From positions 744,001 through 808,000 of the forward strand of contig NZ_JAAHBP010000003.1 of NCBI RefSeq assembly GCF_023184515.1: a DNA stretch of 64,000 bases, read 5' to 3'. Shown piece after piece: positions 32,532 through 41,396 of the stretch. Numbering within the stretch: position 1 is the first letter of the stretch; the number at the start of each line of letters is the position of its first letter. The translations under genes were made by a program, and so were the position numbers. This DNA comes from Streptomyces sp. D2-8 (GTDB lineage Bacteria; Actinomycetota; Actinomycetes; Streptomycetales; Streptomycetaceae). Under the pieces are notes generated by a model. The model did not search any database, was not told where the DNA came from, and saw nothing but the letters and a program-made list of their open reading frames with translations.

Positions 32532-34142
32532 GTGCCCACCCCCCACCCCCCTCGCCCCCCGTATCCCCCGCCCGGCGGGGATCCCGGGGAATCCGATGAA
32601 TCACTCGCCGCCCCGCTGAGAGGCAGCCCGGAGGGCGAGGTCGCCGCCCATTCCGTCGCGCTGCTGATGGCGCGGCACTACCAGCCGGTGCACGAGTACG
32701 CGGTCATCTGTCTCGCCTCGTCGGCGCAGGTCGCCGCGATGGTGACCGGGACCGCCTTCCACCGGACCCTCAACCGCCTCGCCTTCGGCGAGTCCGCCGT
32801 CGCGCTGCGCCCGGCCCTACTGGTGACCGTGCGCGACACGATCCGCGAGTGGTCCGGTGACGATCGAATATCAGCCGTTCTGCCCGCGTTGCAGAAACCG
32901 GCCGGAGGGCGCGGCCTGCGCGCGGCGACGTCCATGACGCCCGAAAATCGCACCCTCGCGGAGCGGGCATTCCAGGCACTTCCCGCGGCCTTGCGGTGTT
33001 TGCTCTGGCATGTCGAGGTCGAGGCAGATCCTTTAAGCGTCCCGGCCGGTCTGCTCGGCATGGACACCGACATCGCGTCGGCGGCCCTCGAACAGGCGCG
33101 GGACACATTCCGTGAAGGCTGTGTTCATGCCCATCGCGAACTCGCCCCGACCCAGGATTGCCGGTTCTACAACCGTCTCCTCGACGTCCCGATCCGCCGG
33201 GGCGGCGCACTGCTGCCGGACGTCCAGCAGCATCTGGACGAGTGCCGCTACTGCCGGAACGCGGCGGAACAACTGAGCCATTTCGAGGGCCCGCTGGGTC
33301 CGTTGATCGCCGAGGCGGTGCTCGGCTGGGGTGCTCGCCGCTACCTCGACTCGCGCCCGGGACGGGCGTCGCACGGCACCCGCGCGGGCCGGCGCGGCGG
33401 CGGGCGGCGGGGGCGGCACGGGCTGCTGTCCCGGCTTCCCGTGCCCGCCCGCCGGGTTCCGGGGGCGCCGCGCTCCTCGCGGACGCTGCTCTCCGGCGTC
33501 GGCGCGGTGTCGGCCGGGGTGCTGGCGACGGTGCTCATCATCAACGTGTCGTCCTACGACGGCGGGGAGGCCGACCCGGCCGGCTCCACCGGTGCCGCCG
33601 GCGGCACCGGCTCCGCGTCGGTGACGCCGCCCGGCACCGCCGGGCTTCCCGCGGCCCAGGGCGTGACGCGGCTGCGCAACGCGGGTGCCGACCTGTGCCT
33701 CGACATCCGGGACCTGCCGAAGGAGGGCTCGGGCACGAAGCTGGCGGAGTGCGCGACGGTGTGGACCCAGCAGTGGACGTACGAGGACGACGGGCTCCTG
33801 CGCAGCGTCGCCGATCCCGGGCTGTGTCTGGACTCCCACAAGGACGCCGGTGTCGTCGTCCTCGGCACCTGCGCCGACGAGGATGCCGAGCGGAGCGACG
33901 ACGTGCGCTACGACCTCACCGTGCAGGGGGAGCTGCTGCCCCGCTGGGACGAGCAGCTCGCCCTCGCCCCGGCCGACGACGCCCCGGACGCCGACATCGT
34001 CGTCAAGGTCCGCGACCGCTCCTCCGACGCCCAGCGCTGGCAGCCGGAGCCCCTGCCGACGGCGGCGGGCTCCCTGTCGATCGAGGAGCAGGACGACCCG
34101 GCGGCCCGCCGGGTGGCACTGACCGACGGCCGCACTGCGTGA
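32532..34142 (+). CDS. second sigma-like/zinc-finger/ricin-B lectin membrane protein
   Basis: 536 residues from GTG 32532 (GGAAGGAA upstream). The plan is the same as the protein at 17020: a helical sigma-like region (about 40-215, with LRPALLVTVRDTIREW and LPAALRCLLWHVEVE), an H-x3-C-x2-C zinc-finger motif (HLDECRYC, about 233), a basic linker, one membrane helix (about 320-342) and a ricin-type lectin domain (about 376-510, with QQWTYEDDGLL and the QxW-like DAQRWQP). It lacks the 11-residue repeats and the Tyr/Gly tail. LLWHVEVEA is identical in both, so they are paralogues. The likely job is sensing a carbohydrate outside and acting through a regulator-like part inside (inference). Confidence 0.78.
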   Translation: MPTPHPPRPPYPPPGGDPGESDESLAAPLRGSPEGEVAAHSVALLMARHYQPVHEYAVICLASSAQVAAMVTGTAFHRTLNRLAFGESAVALRPALLVTVRDTIREWSGDDRISAVLPALQKPAGGRGLRAATSMTPENRTLAERAFQALPAALRCLLWHVEVEADPLSVPAGLLGMDTDIASAALEQARDTFREGCVHAHRELAPTQDCRFYNRLLDVPIRRGGALLPDVQQHLDECRYCRNAAEQLSHFEGPLGPLIAEAVLGWGARRYLDSRPGRASHGTRAGRRGGGRRGRHGLLSRLPVPARRVPGAPRSSRTLLSGVGAVSAGVLATVLIINVSSYDGGEADPAGSTGAAGGTGSASVTPPGTAGLPAAQGVTRLRNAGADLCLDIRDLPKEGSGTKLAECATVWTQQWTYEDDGLLRSVADPGLCLDSHKDAGVVVLGTCADEDAERSDDVRYDLTVQGELLPRWDEQLALAPADDAPDADIVVKVRDRSSDAQRWQPEPLPTAAGSLSIEEQDDPAARRVALTDGRTA

Positions 34143-34157
34143 CGACGGGCCCGGGGA

Positions 34158-34205
34158 CCTGAGCGGGGGCTGCGCGCCGGACGCGCCGCGCAGCCCCCGC
34201 TCAGG
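34158..34205. terminator. strong bidirectional terminator
   Basis: Bases 34158-34176 and 34187-34205 form a perfect 19-bp stem (core GAGCGGGGGCTGCGCG) with a 10-base loop between two convergent genes. The right arm includes the stop codon of the oxidase gene. Confidence 0.88.
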
Positions 34206-35370
34206 CCGGATCCTCGACGAGGTCGGCCGGGCCGATCGTGCGCGGTGTCGCATGCCCCGAGAGGGCGAGCGTGAGGTCGAGTTCGGCGAGCAGGCAGCGG
34301 ATGACGTGTTCGACGCCGGCCCAGCCGTCGAGGCCGAGGCCGTAGACGTACGGGCGGCCGACCAGGACCGCGCGGGCGCCGAGGGCGAGCGCCTTGAAGA
34401 TGTCGTCACCGGTGCGGACGCCGCTGTCGAAGAGGACGGTGAGCCGGTCGCCCACGGCCTCCGCCACGCGCGGGAGAGCGTCGGCCGCCGCCACGGAGCC
34501 CGCCACCTGGCGCCCGCCATGGTTGGAGACGACCACGCCGTCCACGCCGGCGTCGGCGGCCAGGCGCGCGTCGTCCGGGTGCAGGACGCCCTTGAGGACG
34601 ATCGGGCCGTCCCAGTTCTCCCGCAGGAACGCCAGGTCCGGCCAGCTCTTGGCCGGATCGGAGAACATGCCGACGAAGTGCGTCACGGCCGCGTTCGGAT
34701 CCTCGTGCACCGGCTTGGCCAGACCTGCCTGGAAGGCCGGGTCCGAGAAGTAGTTGGCCGTGCCGACACCGTGCAGGAACGGCAGGTACGCCTGGTCGAG
34801 ATCGCGCGGCCGCCACGCCAGCAGCGGAGTGTCCAGGGTGACGACCAGCGCGGTGAACCCGGCCGCCTTCGCCCGGGTCAGGAAACTGCGGGCCACCTCC
34901 GGGTCCTTCGGCCAGTACAGCTGGAACCAGCGCTCGGCGTCGCCCATCGCCTCGGCGACCTGCTCCATCGGCGTGCTGGACGCGGACGACAGGATGTACG
35001 GCACGCCCTGCGCGGCGGCGGCCCGGGCCGCGGCGGACTCGGCGTCCGGGTGCATGATCGACAGCACGCCGACCGGAGCCAGGGCGAGGGGAGCCGGCAG
35101 GGCACGGCCCAGCACCTCGACCGACAGATCCCGCTCGTGCACGTCCCGCAGCATGCGCGGCACGATCCGGCGGCGCTCCAGAGCCGCCCGATTGGCGCGG
35201 GCCGTACTGCCGTTGCCCGCGCTGCCCGCCACATAGCCCACCGGGCCGGGCCCGAGCCGCTGCTCGGTGAGCTCCTCCAGCCGGGTCAGATCCGTGGGCA
35301 GCCGCGGTACGGCACCCGTCATCCCGTTCAGATAGATCTCGTACTGGAAGTCCGCCCAGTGCTTGCCCAC
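34201..35370 (-). CDS. FMN-dependent alpha-hydroxy-acid oxidase (lactate 2-monooxygenase-like)
   Basis: 389 residues, the usual length for lactate 2-monooxygenase and its relatives. The active-site segment VVSNHGGRQVAG (catalytic His about residue 284, followed by the substrate-binding Arg) and the FMN phosphate loop FDSGVRTGDDIFKALALGARAVLVG, read over two parts, are intact. The opening WADFQYEIYLNGMTG is typical of this branch. It should oxidise L-lactate or a related 2-hydroxy acid with oxygen. The start is GTG 35370; upstream residues in the open frame are low complexity. Confidence 0.9.
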   Translation of the reverse strand: MGKHWADFQYEIYLNGMTGAVPRLPTDLTRLEELTEQRLGPGPVGYVAGSAGNGSTARANRAALERRRIVPRMLRDVHERDLSVEVLGRALPAPLALAPVGVLSIMHPDAESAAARAAAAQGVPYILSSASSTPMEQVAEAMGDAERWFQLYWPKDPEVARSFLTRAKAAGFTALVVTLDTPLLAWRPRDLDQAYLPFLHGVGTANYFSDPAFQAGLAKPVHEDPNAAVTHFVGMFSDPAKSWPDLAFLRENWDGPIVLKGVLHPDDARLAADAGVDGVVVSNHGGRQVAGSVAAADALPRVAEAVGDRLTVLFDSGVRTGDDIFKALALGARAVLVGRPYVYGLGLDGWAGVEHVIRCLLAELDLTLALSGHATPRTIGPADLVEDPA

Positions 35371-35450
35371 CGTACGCCCGCCTCTCGTCGTCTCCTCGTC
35401 GAGACCGTGCCGTGCGGCCGACGATACCGAGCGGTATGCGCGCCGCCGGA

Positions 35451-36149
35451 TCAGGGGCGGGCCACGGCCGCGTGCAGCACCCGGGCCAGTGCGCGCGGCT
35501 GCGAGAACATCGGCCAGTGCCCGGTGTCCAGCTCCACCAGCTCCCAGCTGTCGCTCCCGAGGACCGCGGCCACCGCCGGCATCGGCTCGTCCCCGTCGAG
35601 AAGACACTTCACATACGTCGCCGGGAGCTCGCCGAGGGGACGGGCGAGGACCGCCGGCTCGGTGAGCGTGACACCGGGGTGCGGGGCCGAGCCGCCCACG
35701 ATCCGGGCGATCTGCTCGTCCGTCAGCCCCTGCCCCGCGTAGTCCTCGGGGCCGAGCGGCGGCCAGTACCCGGCATGGCCGTCGATCGCCTGCCGTACGT
35801 GGTCGCTGGGCCAGCCCGACAGGAACGACTCCCCGTCCACCGGCACGTTGGCGTCGACGAACACCACGCGCCGCAGCCGGTCGCCGATCCGCTCGGCGGC
35901 CTGCCCCACCGGGATGCCCGCGTAGCTGTGCCCGACCAGGACGACGTCCCGCAGATCGAGGCGCTCCACCTCCTCGACGATGTCCCCGACGTGCGTCTGC
36001 TGACCGGCGGGCTGGGTGCTCCGCCGCTCGGCGAGGCCCGACAGCGTCAGCGCATGCGCGTCATGCCCGGCGCCGCGCAGCTCAGCGGCCACCTCGTCCC
36101 ATGCCCACGCCCCGAGCCATGTCCCTGCCACCAGTACGAAGTCGGTCAT
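35451..36149 (-). CDS. alpha/beta hydrolase, MenH/salicylate-esterase-like
   Basis: A 232-residue hydrolase that begins FVLVAGTWLGAWAWDEVAAE, typical of the plant MES/HNL-like and bacterial esterase branch. The nucleophile lies in GHSYAG (Ser about 74) and the catalytic His in LDTGHWPMFSQP (about 210). Substrates in this branch are small esters or cyanohydrins; none can be named here. The ATG at 36149 starts the match directly. No operon partner is evident. Confidence 0.87.
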   Translation of the reverse strand: MTDFVLVAGTWLGAWAWDEVAAELRGAGHDAHALTLSGLAERRSTQPAGQQTHVGDIVEEVERLDLRDVVLVGHSYAGIPVGQAAERIGDRLRRVVFVDANVPVDGESFLSGWPSDHVRQAIDGHAGYWPPLGPEDYAGQGLTDEQIARIVGGSAPHPGVTLTEPAVLARPLGELPATYVKCLLDGDEPMPAVAAVLGSDSWELVELDTGHWPMFSQPRALARVLHAAVARP

Positions 36150-36243
36150 GCGGGCAACGTAGCCGAAGGGTCCGACAACGTCCCTGCCGTGCCGGGCCCG
36201 CAGGCCGTCCGGGGTTCGGGTACAGCCGCTGCGGCGTCCGTGG

Positions 36244-36825
36244 TCACTCCTGGTCCTTCGTGTCGTCGTCGTGCGTGTCGTCCGCGCGCGGTGTGGCGTC
36301 CGGTTCGGCGTCCGGACCCTGGGCCCTGACGCGCTGCACGTGTTCGAGCGAATCGCGCAACTCCGCGAGCCAGTCGTCCGTATGACGCTGGACCAGGCGC
36401 ACGCACCAGGCCAGCGCGTCGCTGCGGCTGCGGGCGACGCCGCCGGCGATCAGGGTGTCGAGGACCTGGCGCTCCGGCTGGCGCAGCCGCGTCATGACCG
36501 GCGCGGCCACGTGGGTGAAGAGCGTCCGCTGCCCGCCGCACTCCACACCCCAGGACACCTTCCGGCGGAACCGGTGCTCGGCCTCCCGGGCCACCGCCAT
36601 CCGGTCCTCGCGGGTGCGCTCCCGGAACTCCTGTACCCGGCTCTCCAGGGCCGCCTCCCGTTCGGTGGCCGGGGAGTCCTCGGCCAGCCGGGGTGCGGGG
36701 ATGCGGCCGATCACGGTGATCTCCTCGCGGTCGACCGTGATCTCGGTCAGCTCCTCGAAGAGGTCGTCGGGCAGGCGGCCGGCGAACCAGCCGCGGAGCT
36801 TCTCTCTCTGCTCTGAAGTAATCAT
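36244..36825 (-). CDS. conserved hypothetical protein, 193 aa
   Basis: I do not recognise a named family. The N terminus (LRGWFAGRLPDDLFEELTEITV) is mixed alpha/beta. A central helical stretch is rich in Arg/Glu, and a segment near 130-160 (VLDTLIAGGVARSRSDALAWCVRLV) resembles the helices of ribbon-helix-helix DNA-binding proteins. The C-terminal 25 residues are strongly acidic. There is no signal or membrane segment. The inverted repeat GTAAT-GACG-ATTAC abuts the start codon, which would fit autoregulation by a DNA-binding protein (inference). Confidence 0.7.
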   Translation of the reverse strand: MITSEQREKLRGWFAGRLPDDLFEELTEITVDREEITVIGRIPAPRLAEDSPATEREAALESRVQEFRERTREDRMAVAREAEHRFRRKVSWGVECGGQRTLFTHVAAPVMTRLRQPERQVLDTLIAGGVARSRSDALAWCVRLVQRHTDDWLAELRDSLEHVQRVRAQGPDAEPDATPRADDTHDDDTKDQE

Positions 36826-36839
36826 GTAATGACGATTAC
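36826..36839. promoter_or_regulatory. inverted repeat abutting a start codon
   Basis: GTAAT-GACG-ATTAC (5-bp arms) directly precedes the ATG of the gene ending at 36244, where it would cover the ribosome-binding region. The surrounding DNA is unusually AT-rich for this window. Confidence 0.4.
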
Positions 36840-37151
36840 TCGGCCGATTCATGAACACAAGGGGTCGCCGGGCAGTCGGCCGAGAGCAGAATCGGAATGT
36901 TTCAGGCCTATTAACGAGCGCACGGAAATCAGCCATCTGGCCGCTTCGTGACCCCGGAAACCGCGCAGTTACGGGCTTCACCCGTGCAGATTCCGTAACT
37001 TCACGCCACTGATTCAACACGCAATGTTACTGAAATCCGTGGGGTCGATGTGTGTTTCCGCGGCGGACTCGGCAGACTCGCGCTCGCCGCTCCGGGCACC
37101 GACCGAGCACGGGCCGGCACACCCTGTAATCGATGCGGAAGGATGCACACA
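36840..37151. other. about 310-bp divergent promoter region
   Basis: No gene is supported. It is among the least GC-rich stretches of the window (for example around 36990-37035) and should hold the promoters of the hypothetical gene (-) and the inhibitor gene (+). Confidence 0.45.
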
Positions 37152-37586
37152 ATGCGGACCACCGCGCGCTGGGCCATGACCCTCGGCCTGACGGCCACCG
37201 CCGTCTGCGGACCCCTCTCCGGGGCCGCGCTCGCCACCCCGGGTCAGGCCCCCACCGCGCTCTACGCCCCGTCGGCCCTCGTCCTCACGGTGGGCCATGG
37301 CGAGAGCGCGATCACAGCGACTCCCGAACGCGCGGTCACCCTGACCTGTGCCCCGACGCCCGCCGGTACGCACCCGGCGGCGGGCTCCGCCTGCGCGGAA
37401 CTGCGCGGCGTCGGCGGCGACTTCGACGCCCTGACCGCGAGGGAGGGCGTGATGTGCACGAAGCAGTACGACCCCGTGGTCGTCACCGTCGACGGTGTCT
37501 GGCAGGGCAAGCGCGTCTCCTACGAGCGCACCTTCTCCAACGACTGCATGAAGAACGCCTACGGAACGGGCGTCTTCTCCTTCTGA
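37152..37586 (+). CDS. secreted subtilisin-inhibitor-like (SSI) protease inhibitor, Lys at P1
   Basis: A 144-residue precursor with a Sec signal (cleavage near ALA at residue 29) and one SSI domain. The family hallmarks are [20 protein letters not shown], then [20 protein letters not shown] and the four cysteines of its two disulfides. At the reactive loop it reads M-C-T-K-Q, so P1 is Lys104, where SSI itself has Met. Inhibitors with Lys at P1 (plasminostreptin type) favour trypsin-like proteases. SSI proteins are abundant extracellular dimers that control the organism's own proteases during development. ATG 37152 has GGAAGGA upstream. Confidence 0.93.
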   Translation: MRTTARWAMTLGLTATAVCGPLSGAALATPGQAPTALYAPSALVLTVGHGESAITATPERAVTLTCAPTPAGTHPAAGSACAELRGVGGDFDALTAREGVMCTKQYDPVVVTVDGVWQGKRVSYERTFSNDCMKNAYGTGVFSF

Positions 37587-37751
37587 GAGGGCCGAGCCCA
37601 CAGACCGGGATCGCGCTGAATCCGTGAAGCGCAGCGGGCCGTGGCTGGGGAGCCGGGCCGTTGTCACGGGGAGTCGCGATCTCGCGCAAGGGGGCCGGCG
37701 GGCGGAGTGGGGCCGCCCGTCGGCCCCTGGGCGTTTTCTGCGCCCGGGGCC

Positions 37752-37985
37752 TCACGCCCGGTCGCGGTGGCTCGTGTCGCACCACGGGTAGCGGCGGCTG
37801 CGGCGGCAGGTGCACAGGGCCACGCGGAAGCGGTCCGAGGTGACGACGGAGCCGTCCTCCAGCTCCACCTCCACCGGGCCCTCCAGCAGCAGCGGGCCCT
37901 TGCGCTGGACGGTGACGCGGCGCGGCGTCGCGGACCGGTCAGACGGGGAGTTCGGCACGGACGACCACCAACTCTTCCTCGTCAT
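37752..37985 (-). CDS. CDGSH iron-sulfur domain protein
   Basis: A 77-residue protein ending in the 2Fe-2S motif CTCRRSRRYPWCDTSH: three Cys and one His in the C-x-C-x2-S-x3-P-x-C-D-x2-H pattern. The usual Gly before Ser is Thr. Family proteins carry labile 2Fe-2S clusters used in electron or iron transfer. Its 5' end overlaps the 3' end of the methyltransferase gene upstream by up to 47 bases on the same strand; GTG 37958 is an alternative start with a 20-base overlap. The two genes are therefore co-transcribed. Confidence 0.85.
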   Translation of the reverse strand: MTRKSWWSSVPNSPSDRSATPRRVTVQRKGPLLLEGPVEVELEDGSVVTSDRFRVALCTCRRSRRYPWCDTSHRDRA

Positions 37986-38616
37986 CGGCGGCGGGCAGCA
38001 GCCCCCGCTCCCGCAGCCAGCGTTCCCGGCCGCGCAGCACCGGCCCGAGCGCGATCCGGCGCCGGCGGGTCACCGCGGCCTTCAGGCCGGACGCGCGCAA
38101 GTGGCCGACGGTGAGGTCCGGGCCGCTGAGCGCCGACTGCACGAGCAGCAGCACCCCGCCCGGCCGCAGCAGGCCGGGCGCCTCCCGGCAGATCCGGTCG
38201 ACGACCAGCCGCCCGTCACCGCCCGCGTCCCAGGCCCGGGCCGCGCCTCGCGGCGGCCTGCGATGACCCTCCGGCGCCGGCACGTACGGCGGATTCGCCA
38301 GGATCAGATCGAACGTTACTTCGCGCACGGGTTCGAAGAGATTCCCGTGCCGGATGCGGACCGGGAGCCCCGCCAGCCGGGCGTTGAGCCGTGCGGCCCA
38401 CACGGCACTCCAGGACACGTCCACCGCGGTCACGCGGCTGCCCCGGCGCGCGGCCTCCAGGGCCAGGGCGCCGCTGCCGGTGCCCACGTCGAGGACTCTC
38501 GCACCCGGGGGCAGCGGCTCGTCGGCCAGGGCGCCGGCCAGCAGCTCGGTGTCTTCCTGCGGGGCGTACACGCCCGGGGGTACCAGTGCAGTCACGGACG
38601 CCGAGTACCCCGGCAA
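37939..38616 (-). CDS. HemK2/PrmC-type methyltransferase
   Basis: A 225-residue class I SAM methyltransferase. VLDVGTGSGALALEAARRGS is motif I (about 40-60) and ANPPYVP (about 107-113) is the amide-nitrogen methyltransferase motif. The short form without the N-terminal domain of PrmC resembles HemK2/MTQ2, which methylates glutamine in release factors; the actual target here is not known. It lies between the heme-oxygenase-like gene (gap of 0 bases at 38617) and the CDGSH gene, all on the same strand, so they probably form one operon. Confidence 0.87.
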   Translation of the reverse strand: MPGYSASVTALVPPGVYAPQEDTELLAGALADEPLPPGARVLDVGTGSGALALEAARRGSRVTAVDVSWSAVWAARLNARLAGLPVRIRHGNLFEPVREVTFDLILANPPYVPAPEGHRRPPRGAARAWDAGGDGRLVVDRICREAPGLLRPGGVLLLVQSALSGPDLTVGHLRASGLKAAVTRRRRIALGPVLRGRERWLRERGLLPAADDEEELVVVRAELPV

Positions 38617-39624
38617 TCAGGAGATATGAGCTTCTTCCCGGGCGAGGGGTGCATACAGTGACGAACGTGATGCACGCCAGTCGGTGAGCAGCCGGGCGCC
38701 GAAGCGTTCCTCGACGAACTCGGTGGCGTCGATGCCGAAGGCCACGTCCGGGGCGAGATGCGGCTCCTGCTCCAGCAGCCCGCCGATGACGTCGTGACGC
38801 ACCACCTGCTCGTGGACCGCGTCGGCCTCGACGTGCTCGTCGTAGAAGTGCTCGGCGGCGGGCCCGGCGCCCGTGCGGCGCATCGCCTCGGCGAGCCTCA
38901 GCGAGCTCGGTGACGAGGTGATCTCGACCGTCGCGAAGTGGCCGACCAGGGCGCCCCGGAGGGCCCGGTGCAGCCCGAAGAGGGACATCATGTTCACCGT
39001 GGCCAGGGCCTCGGCGGACGCCGCGGCGAGGTAGCGGCCGTATGTGGTGTCCAGGCCCAGGTCCGTCATCAGGCCGGCGAACAGGGAGGCGTGCACGCGG
39101 TCGGCGCGGCCGCCGCCCCACTCGTCGAACTCCACCGCCGCCATCGCGGCCTTCGCCCGGCCCCACAGCCGCGGCAGCACCCAGGCGTGCGGGTCCGCCT
39201 CCTTGAGGTGGTACAGGGAGCGCTGGGCCGCGTACTCGCGCACCTGCCACAGCTCGCCCTCGGCACGCAGGAAGTGACTGACGCCGGTGCCCTCGACCGG
39301 CTCGACCAGCAGGCCGGCCAGTGCCTCGTCCACGCTGTCGTGGACGTGTGCGTCGGTGCGCAGCGCGGACAGGAAGCGGTGCTCCATGGCCGCGCGGACG
39401 CGCAGCAGGTCCGGGTCCCACTCGCGCTCCGGGGAGACGTCCGCGAAGCCGCGGTAGTGCAGCTCGTAGCACAGGTACAGGGCGAGCTGGAGGTCGTCGC
39501 CGTACACCTCGGCACGGACGGCCTCCTCGAGGCGGGGCAGGCGGCCCGCACCCCGCAGATACGCGTCGACGCCCCTGCTCAGCGGGCCGCGCGGGGTGGG
39601 CAGTCGTGGTCCTTCGTGCTCCAT
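38617..39624 (-). CDS. iron-containing redox enzyme, heme-oxygenase-like fold
   Basis: A 335-residue all-helical protein of the iron-containing redox enzyme family (TenA/heme-oxygenase-like diiron fold). LALYLCYELHYRGF, EYAAQRSLYHLKEADPHAW and FYDEHVEADAVHEQVVRHDV carry the Glu/His residues expected to bind two irons. Characterised relatives oxidise amino or fatty acids; no substrate can be named here. It leads the operon with the methyltransferase and CDGSH genes, and the CDGSH protein could supply electrons or iron (inference). Confidence 0.85.
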   Translation of the reverse strand: MEHEGPRLPTPRGPLSRGVDAYLRGAGRLPRLEEAVRAEVYGDDLQLALYLCYELHYRGFADVSPEREWDPDLLRVRAAMEHRFLSALRTDAHVHDSVDEALAGLLVEPVEGTGVSHFLRAEGELWQVREYAAQRSLYHLKEADPHAWVLPRLWGRAKAAMAAVEFDEWGGGRADRVHASLFAGLMTDLGLDTTYGRYLAAASAEALATVNMMSLFGLHRALRGALVGHFATVEITSSPSSLRLAEAMRRTGAGPAAEHFYDEHVEADAVHEQVVRHDVIGGLLEQEPHLAPDVAFGIDATEFVEERFGARLLTDWRASRSSLYAPLAREEAHIS

Positions 39625-39674
39625 GCGCGCCGGGTACCCGCCAGGCGACCGAGGTCACCCGTGGCGGGGCCGGG

Positions 39675-39875
39675 TCAGTCCCCCTCGGACTCCTCCTGCG
39701 CGCGCGGGTTGGGGGTGACGGCATCCCCGGCCTCGCCCCGGTGGCGGCGCTCCCCGGCGGAGTCCCGGGTGCGGTTCTCGGCGTCCTCGACTTCCCGCAG
39801 CACCTCCTCGAGCGCCGTCTGGGGCGGCTCGCCGTGCTGGTCCTCGTCCCGGTCGTGGTCCTTGTGCTGGGACAC
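39675..39875 (-). CDS. small acidic hypothetical protein
   Basis: 66 residues, very rich in Asp, Glu, His and Arg, with a short amphipathic helix (ALEEVLREVEDAENRTRD) and no signal or membrane segment. GTG 39875 has AGGAG 7 bases upstream and is preferred over 39911. Similar small hydrophilic proteins of unknown function are common in Streptomyces. It lies 48 bases upstream of the ppx gene's end on the same strand and may be transcribed with it. Confidence 0.6.
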   Translation of the reverse strand: MSQHKDHDRDEDQHGEPPQTALEEVLREVEDAENRTRDSAGERRHRGEAGDAVTPNPRAQEESEGD

Positions 39876-39923
39876 GGAGGTCTCCTTCCTGTGTTCGGTA
39901 CGCCCGGTCACGGGCGTGGGCGT

Positions 39924-40931
39924 TCAGGTGGTGGCTGCGGCGATGCGCAGCGGCACCGGGTCGGGAGGGGCGGCCTCCTCGCTGCGGCGGGTGACCTCCG
40001 CCCACCAGGAGGGGCCGTCCTCGATATGGCGCAGCAGCACGCCCTCGCGGATCGCCCAGGGGCATACCGTGACCGCCTTGATGCCGGTGAGCTTCAGCGC
40101 GGTGTGCCCGACCACCGCTCCCGCCAGGCTCTGTGCGGCGCGCGGTGCGGAGATGCCGGGCAGGTGCGCGCGTTCGGCGGCGGGCAGGGCGGCCAGCCGC
40201 GTGATCGCCTCCCGCAGCTCGGAGCGGTGCATCTGCCGGTCCACGAAGGGGCCGTGGCGTCCGGGCGCCGCGCCGCACAGCCGCCCCAGCTGCTGGAAGG
40301 TGCGGGAGGTGGCGACCGCGGTGCGCGGGCCCTCCCAGCGGATCCGCGCCGCGACGTCCCGCAGCTGATGGCGGACCTTGCGGCGCAGCGCCCGCACCCG
40401 CTCGGGCGACGGCGGGTCCTCGTCCTCGAAGAACTCGTGCGTCAGCCGCCGCGCGCCCAGCGGCAGCGACGCCACGAAGTCGGGTAACCGGCCGCGCCCG
40501 AAGGCGACTTCGAGCGTGCCGCCGCCGATGTCGAGCAGGGCGAGCGGCCCCGAGCGCCAGCCCATCCAGCGCCGGGCCCCGAGAAACGTCAGTTCGGCCT
40601 CGACCTCGCCCGGCAGGGTGCACAGGTCGACGCCCGTACGGGCGCGGACGGTGCGCAGCACCTCGTGCCGGTTCGGCGCGTTGCGCACCACGGCGGTCGC
40701 GAACGCCAGCGGGCCGGCCGCACCCCACCGGGTGGCGGTCCGGCTCGCCCCGGCCACCGCGTCGACGAGTTGTCCCACGGCCTGCTCCGGGATGGGTCCC
40801 CCCGGTGTGACCTGCTCGGACAGCCTGAGTCGCCATTTGGCGGTGTGCACGGGCAGCGGCACCCCGTCCGCCGCGTCCGCGACCACAAGTCTGACCGTGT
40901 TCGATCCCACATCCACCACGCTGATTCGCAT
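39924..40931 (-). CDS. Ppx/GppA phosphatase-family protein
   Basis: A 335-residue member of the actin-like ATPase superfamily. MRISVVDVGSNTVRLVVAD is the phosphate-1 motif, AFATAVVRNAPNR follows, and LLDIGGGTLEVAFGRG is the phosphate-2 motif. The conserved Glu of the segment EVEAELTFLGA is present. Family enzymes hydrolyse inorganic polyphosphate or guanosine pentaphosphate, so it may affect phosphate storage or (p)ppGpp. The length corresponds to the short actinobacterial form with the catalytic core only. Confidence 0.88.
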   Translation of the reverse strand: MRISVVDVGSNTVRLVVADAADGVPLPVHTAKWRLRLSEQVTPGGPIPEQAVGQLVDAVAGASRTATRWGAAGPLAFATAVVRNAPNRHEVLRTVRARTGVDLCTLPGEVEAELTFLGARRWMGWRSGPLALLDIGGGTLEVAFGRGRLPDFVASLPLGARRLTHEFFEDEDPPSPERVRALRRKVRHQLRDVAARIRWEGPRTAVATSRTFQQLGRLCGAAPGRHGPFVDRQMHRSELREAITRLAALPAAERAHLPGISAPRAAQSLAGAVVGHTALKLTGIKAVTVCPWAIREGVLLRHIEDGPSWWAEVTRRSEEAAPPDPVPLRIAAATT

Positions 40932-41055
40932 GGCCGGTGGGTACCCACTTACGGGGCGGGCCAACAGGCCGCACGCTCCGCACCGGCGAGGACGCGCCAC
41001 CGGCCGGCGGGGCCGCCGTGTCCCCGCGCACGACGGCCCCGGCACCTCCCGGCGG

Positions 41056-41143
41056 TCACATGTGCACGACCGGCGGCGCCTCCGCGTCCAGCTCCGGCAC
41101 CCCGTGCCGGTGCAGGACCAGGGTGATCAGCGCACCCGCGGCG
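41056..41143 (-). pseudogene. orphan C-terminal tail of an MFS transporter
   Basis: On the minus strand the sequence reads AGALITLVLHRHGVPELD, then EAPPVVHM and a TGA at 41058. This is the usual ending of a DHA2-type drug transporter, but nothing of the transporter precedes it: upstream (higher coordinates) the DNA switches at about 41144 to an N-terminal MFS fragment on the other strand. It is therefore a decayed or rearranged remnant. Confidence 0.6.
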
Positions 41144-41144
41144 C

Positions 41145-41393
41145 TTCTCCGACGGCAACCGGCAGTGGATCGTCACCGCGTACGCGCTGGCGTTCGCCTC
41201 CCTGCTGCTGCTCGGCGGCCGGACAGCCGACCTGTTCGGCCGCAAGCCGGCCTTCGTCGTCGGCATCGTTGGGTTCGCCGCCGCCTCCGCGCTCGGCGGC
41301 GCGGCGAACGGCTTCGAGATGCTGGTCGTCGCCCGGGCCCTTCAGGGCGTCTTCGGCGCGCTGCTCGCGCCGACCGCGCTCTCGCTGCTGAAC
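41145..41393 (+). pseudogene. N-terminal fragment of an MFS (DHA2-type) transporter
   Basis: 83 codons from FSDGNRQWIVTAYALAFASL through GGRTADLFGRKPAFVVG to VARALQGVFGALLAPTALSL, the helix 2-4 region including the MFS motif A (GGRTADLFGRK). There is no start codon or helix 1, and the match stops at 41393, four bases before the terminator hairpin of the peptide-export operon. The orphan C-terminal tail lies on the opposite strand immediately upstream, so an inversion plus deletions destroyed a transporter gene here. Confidence 0.75.
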
Positions 41394-41396
41394 GGT

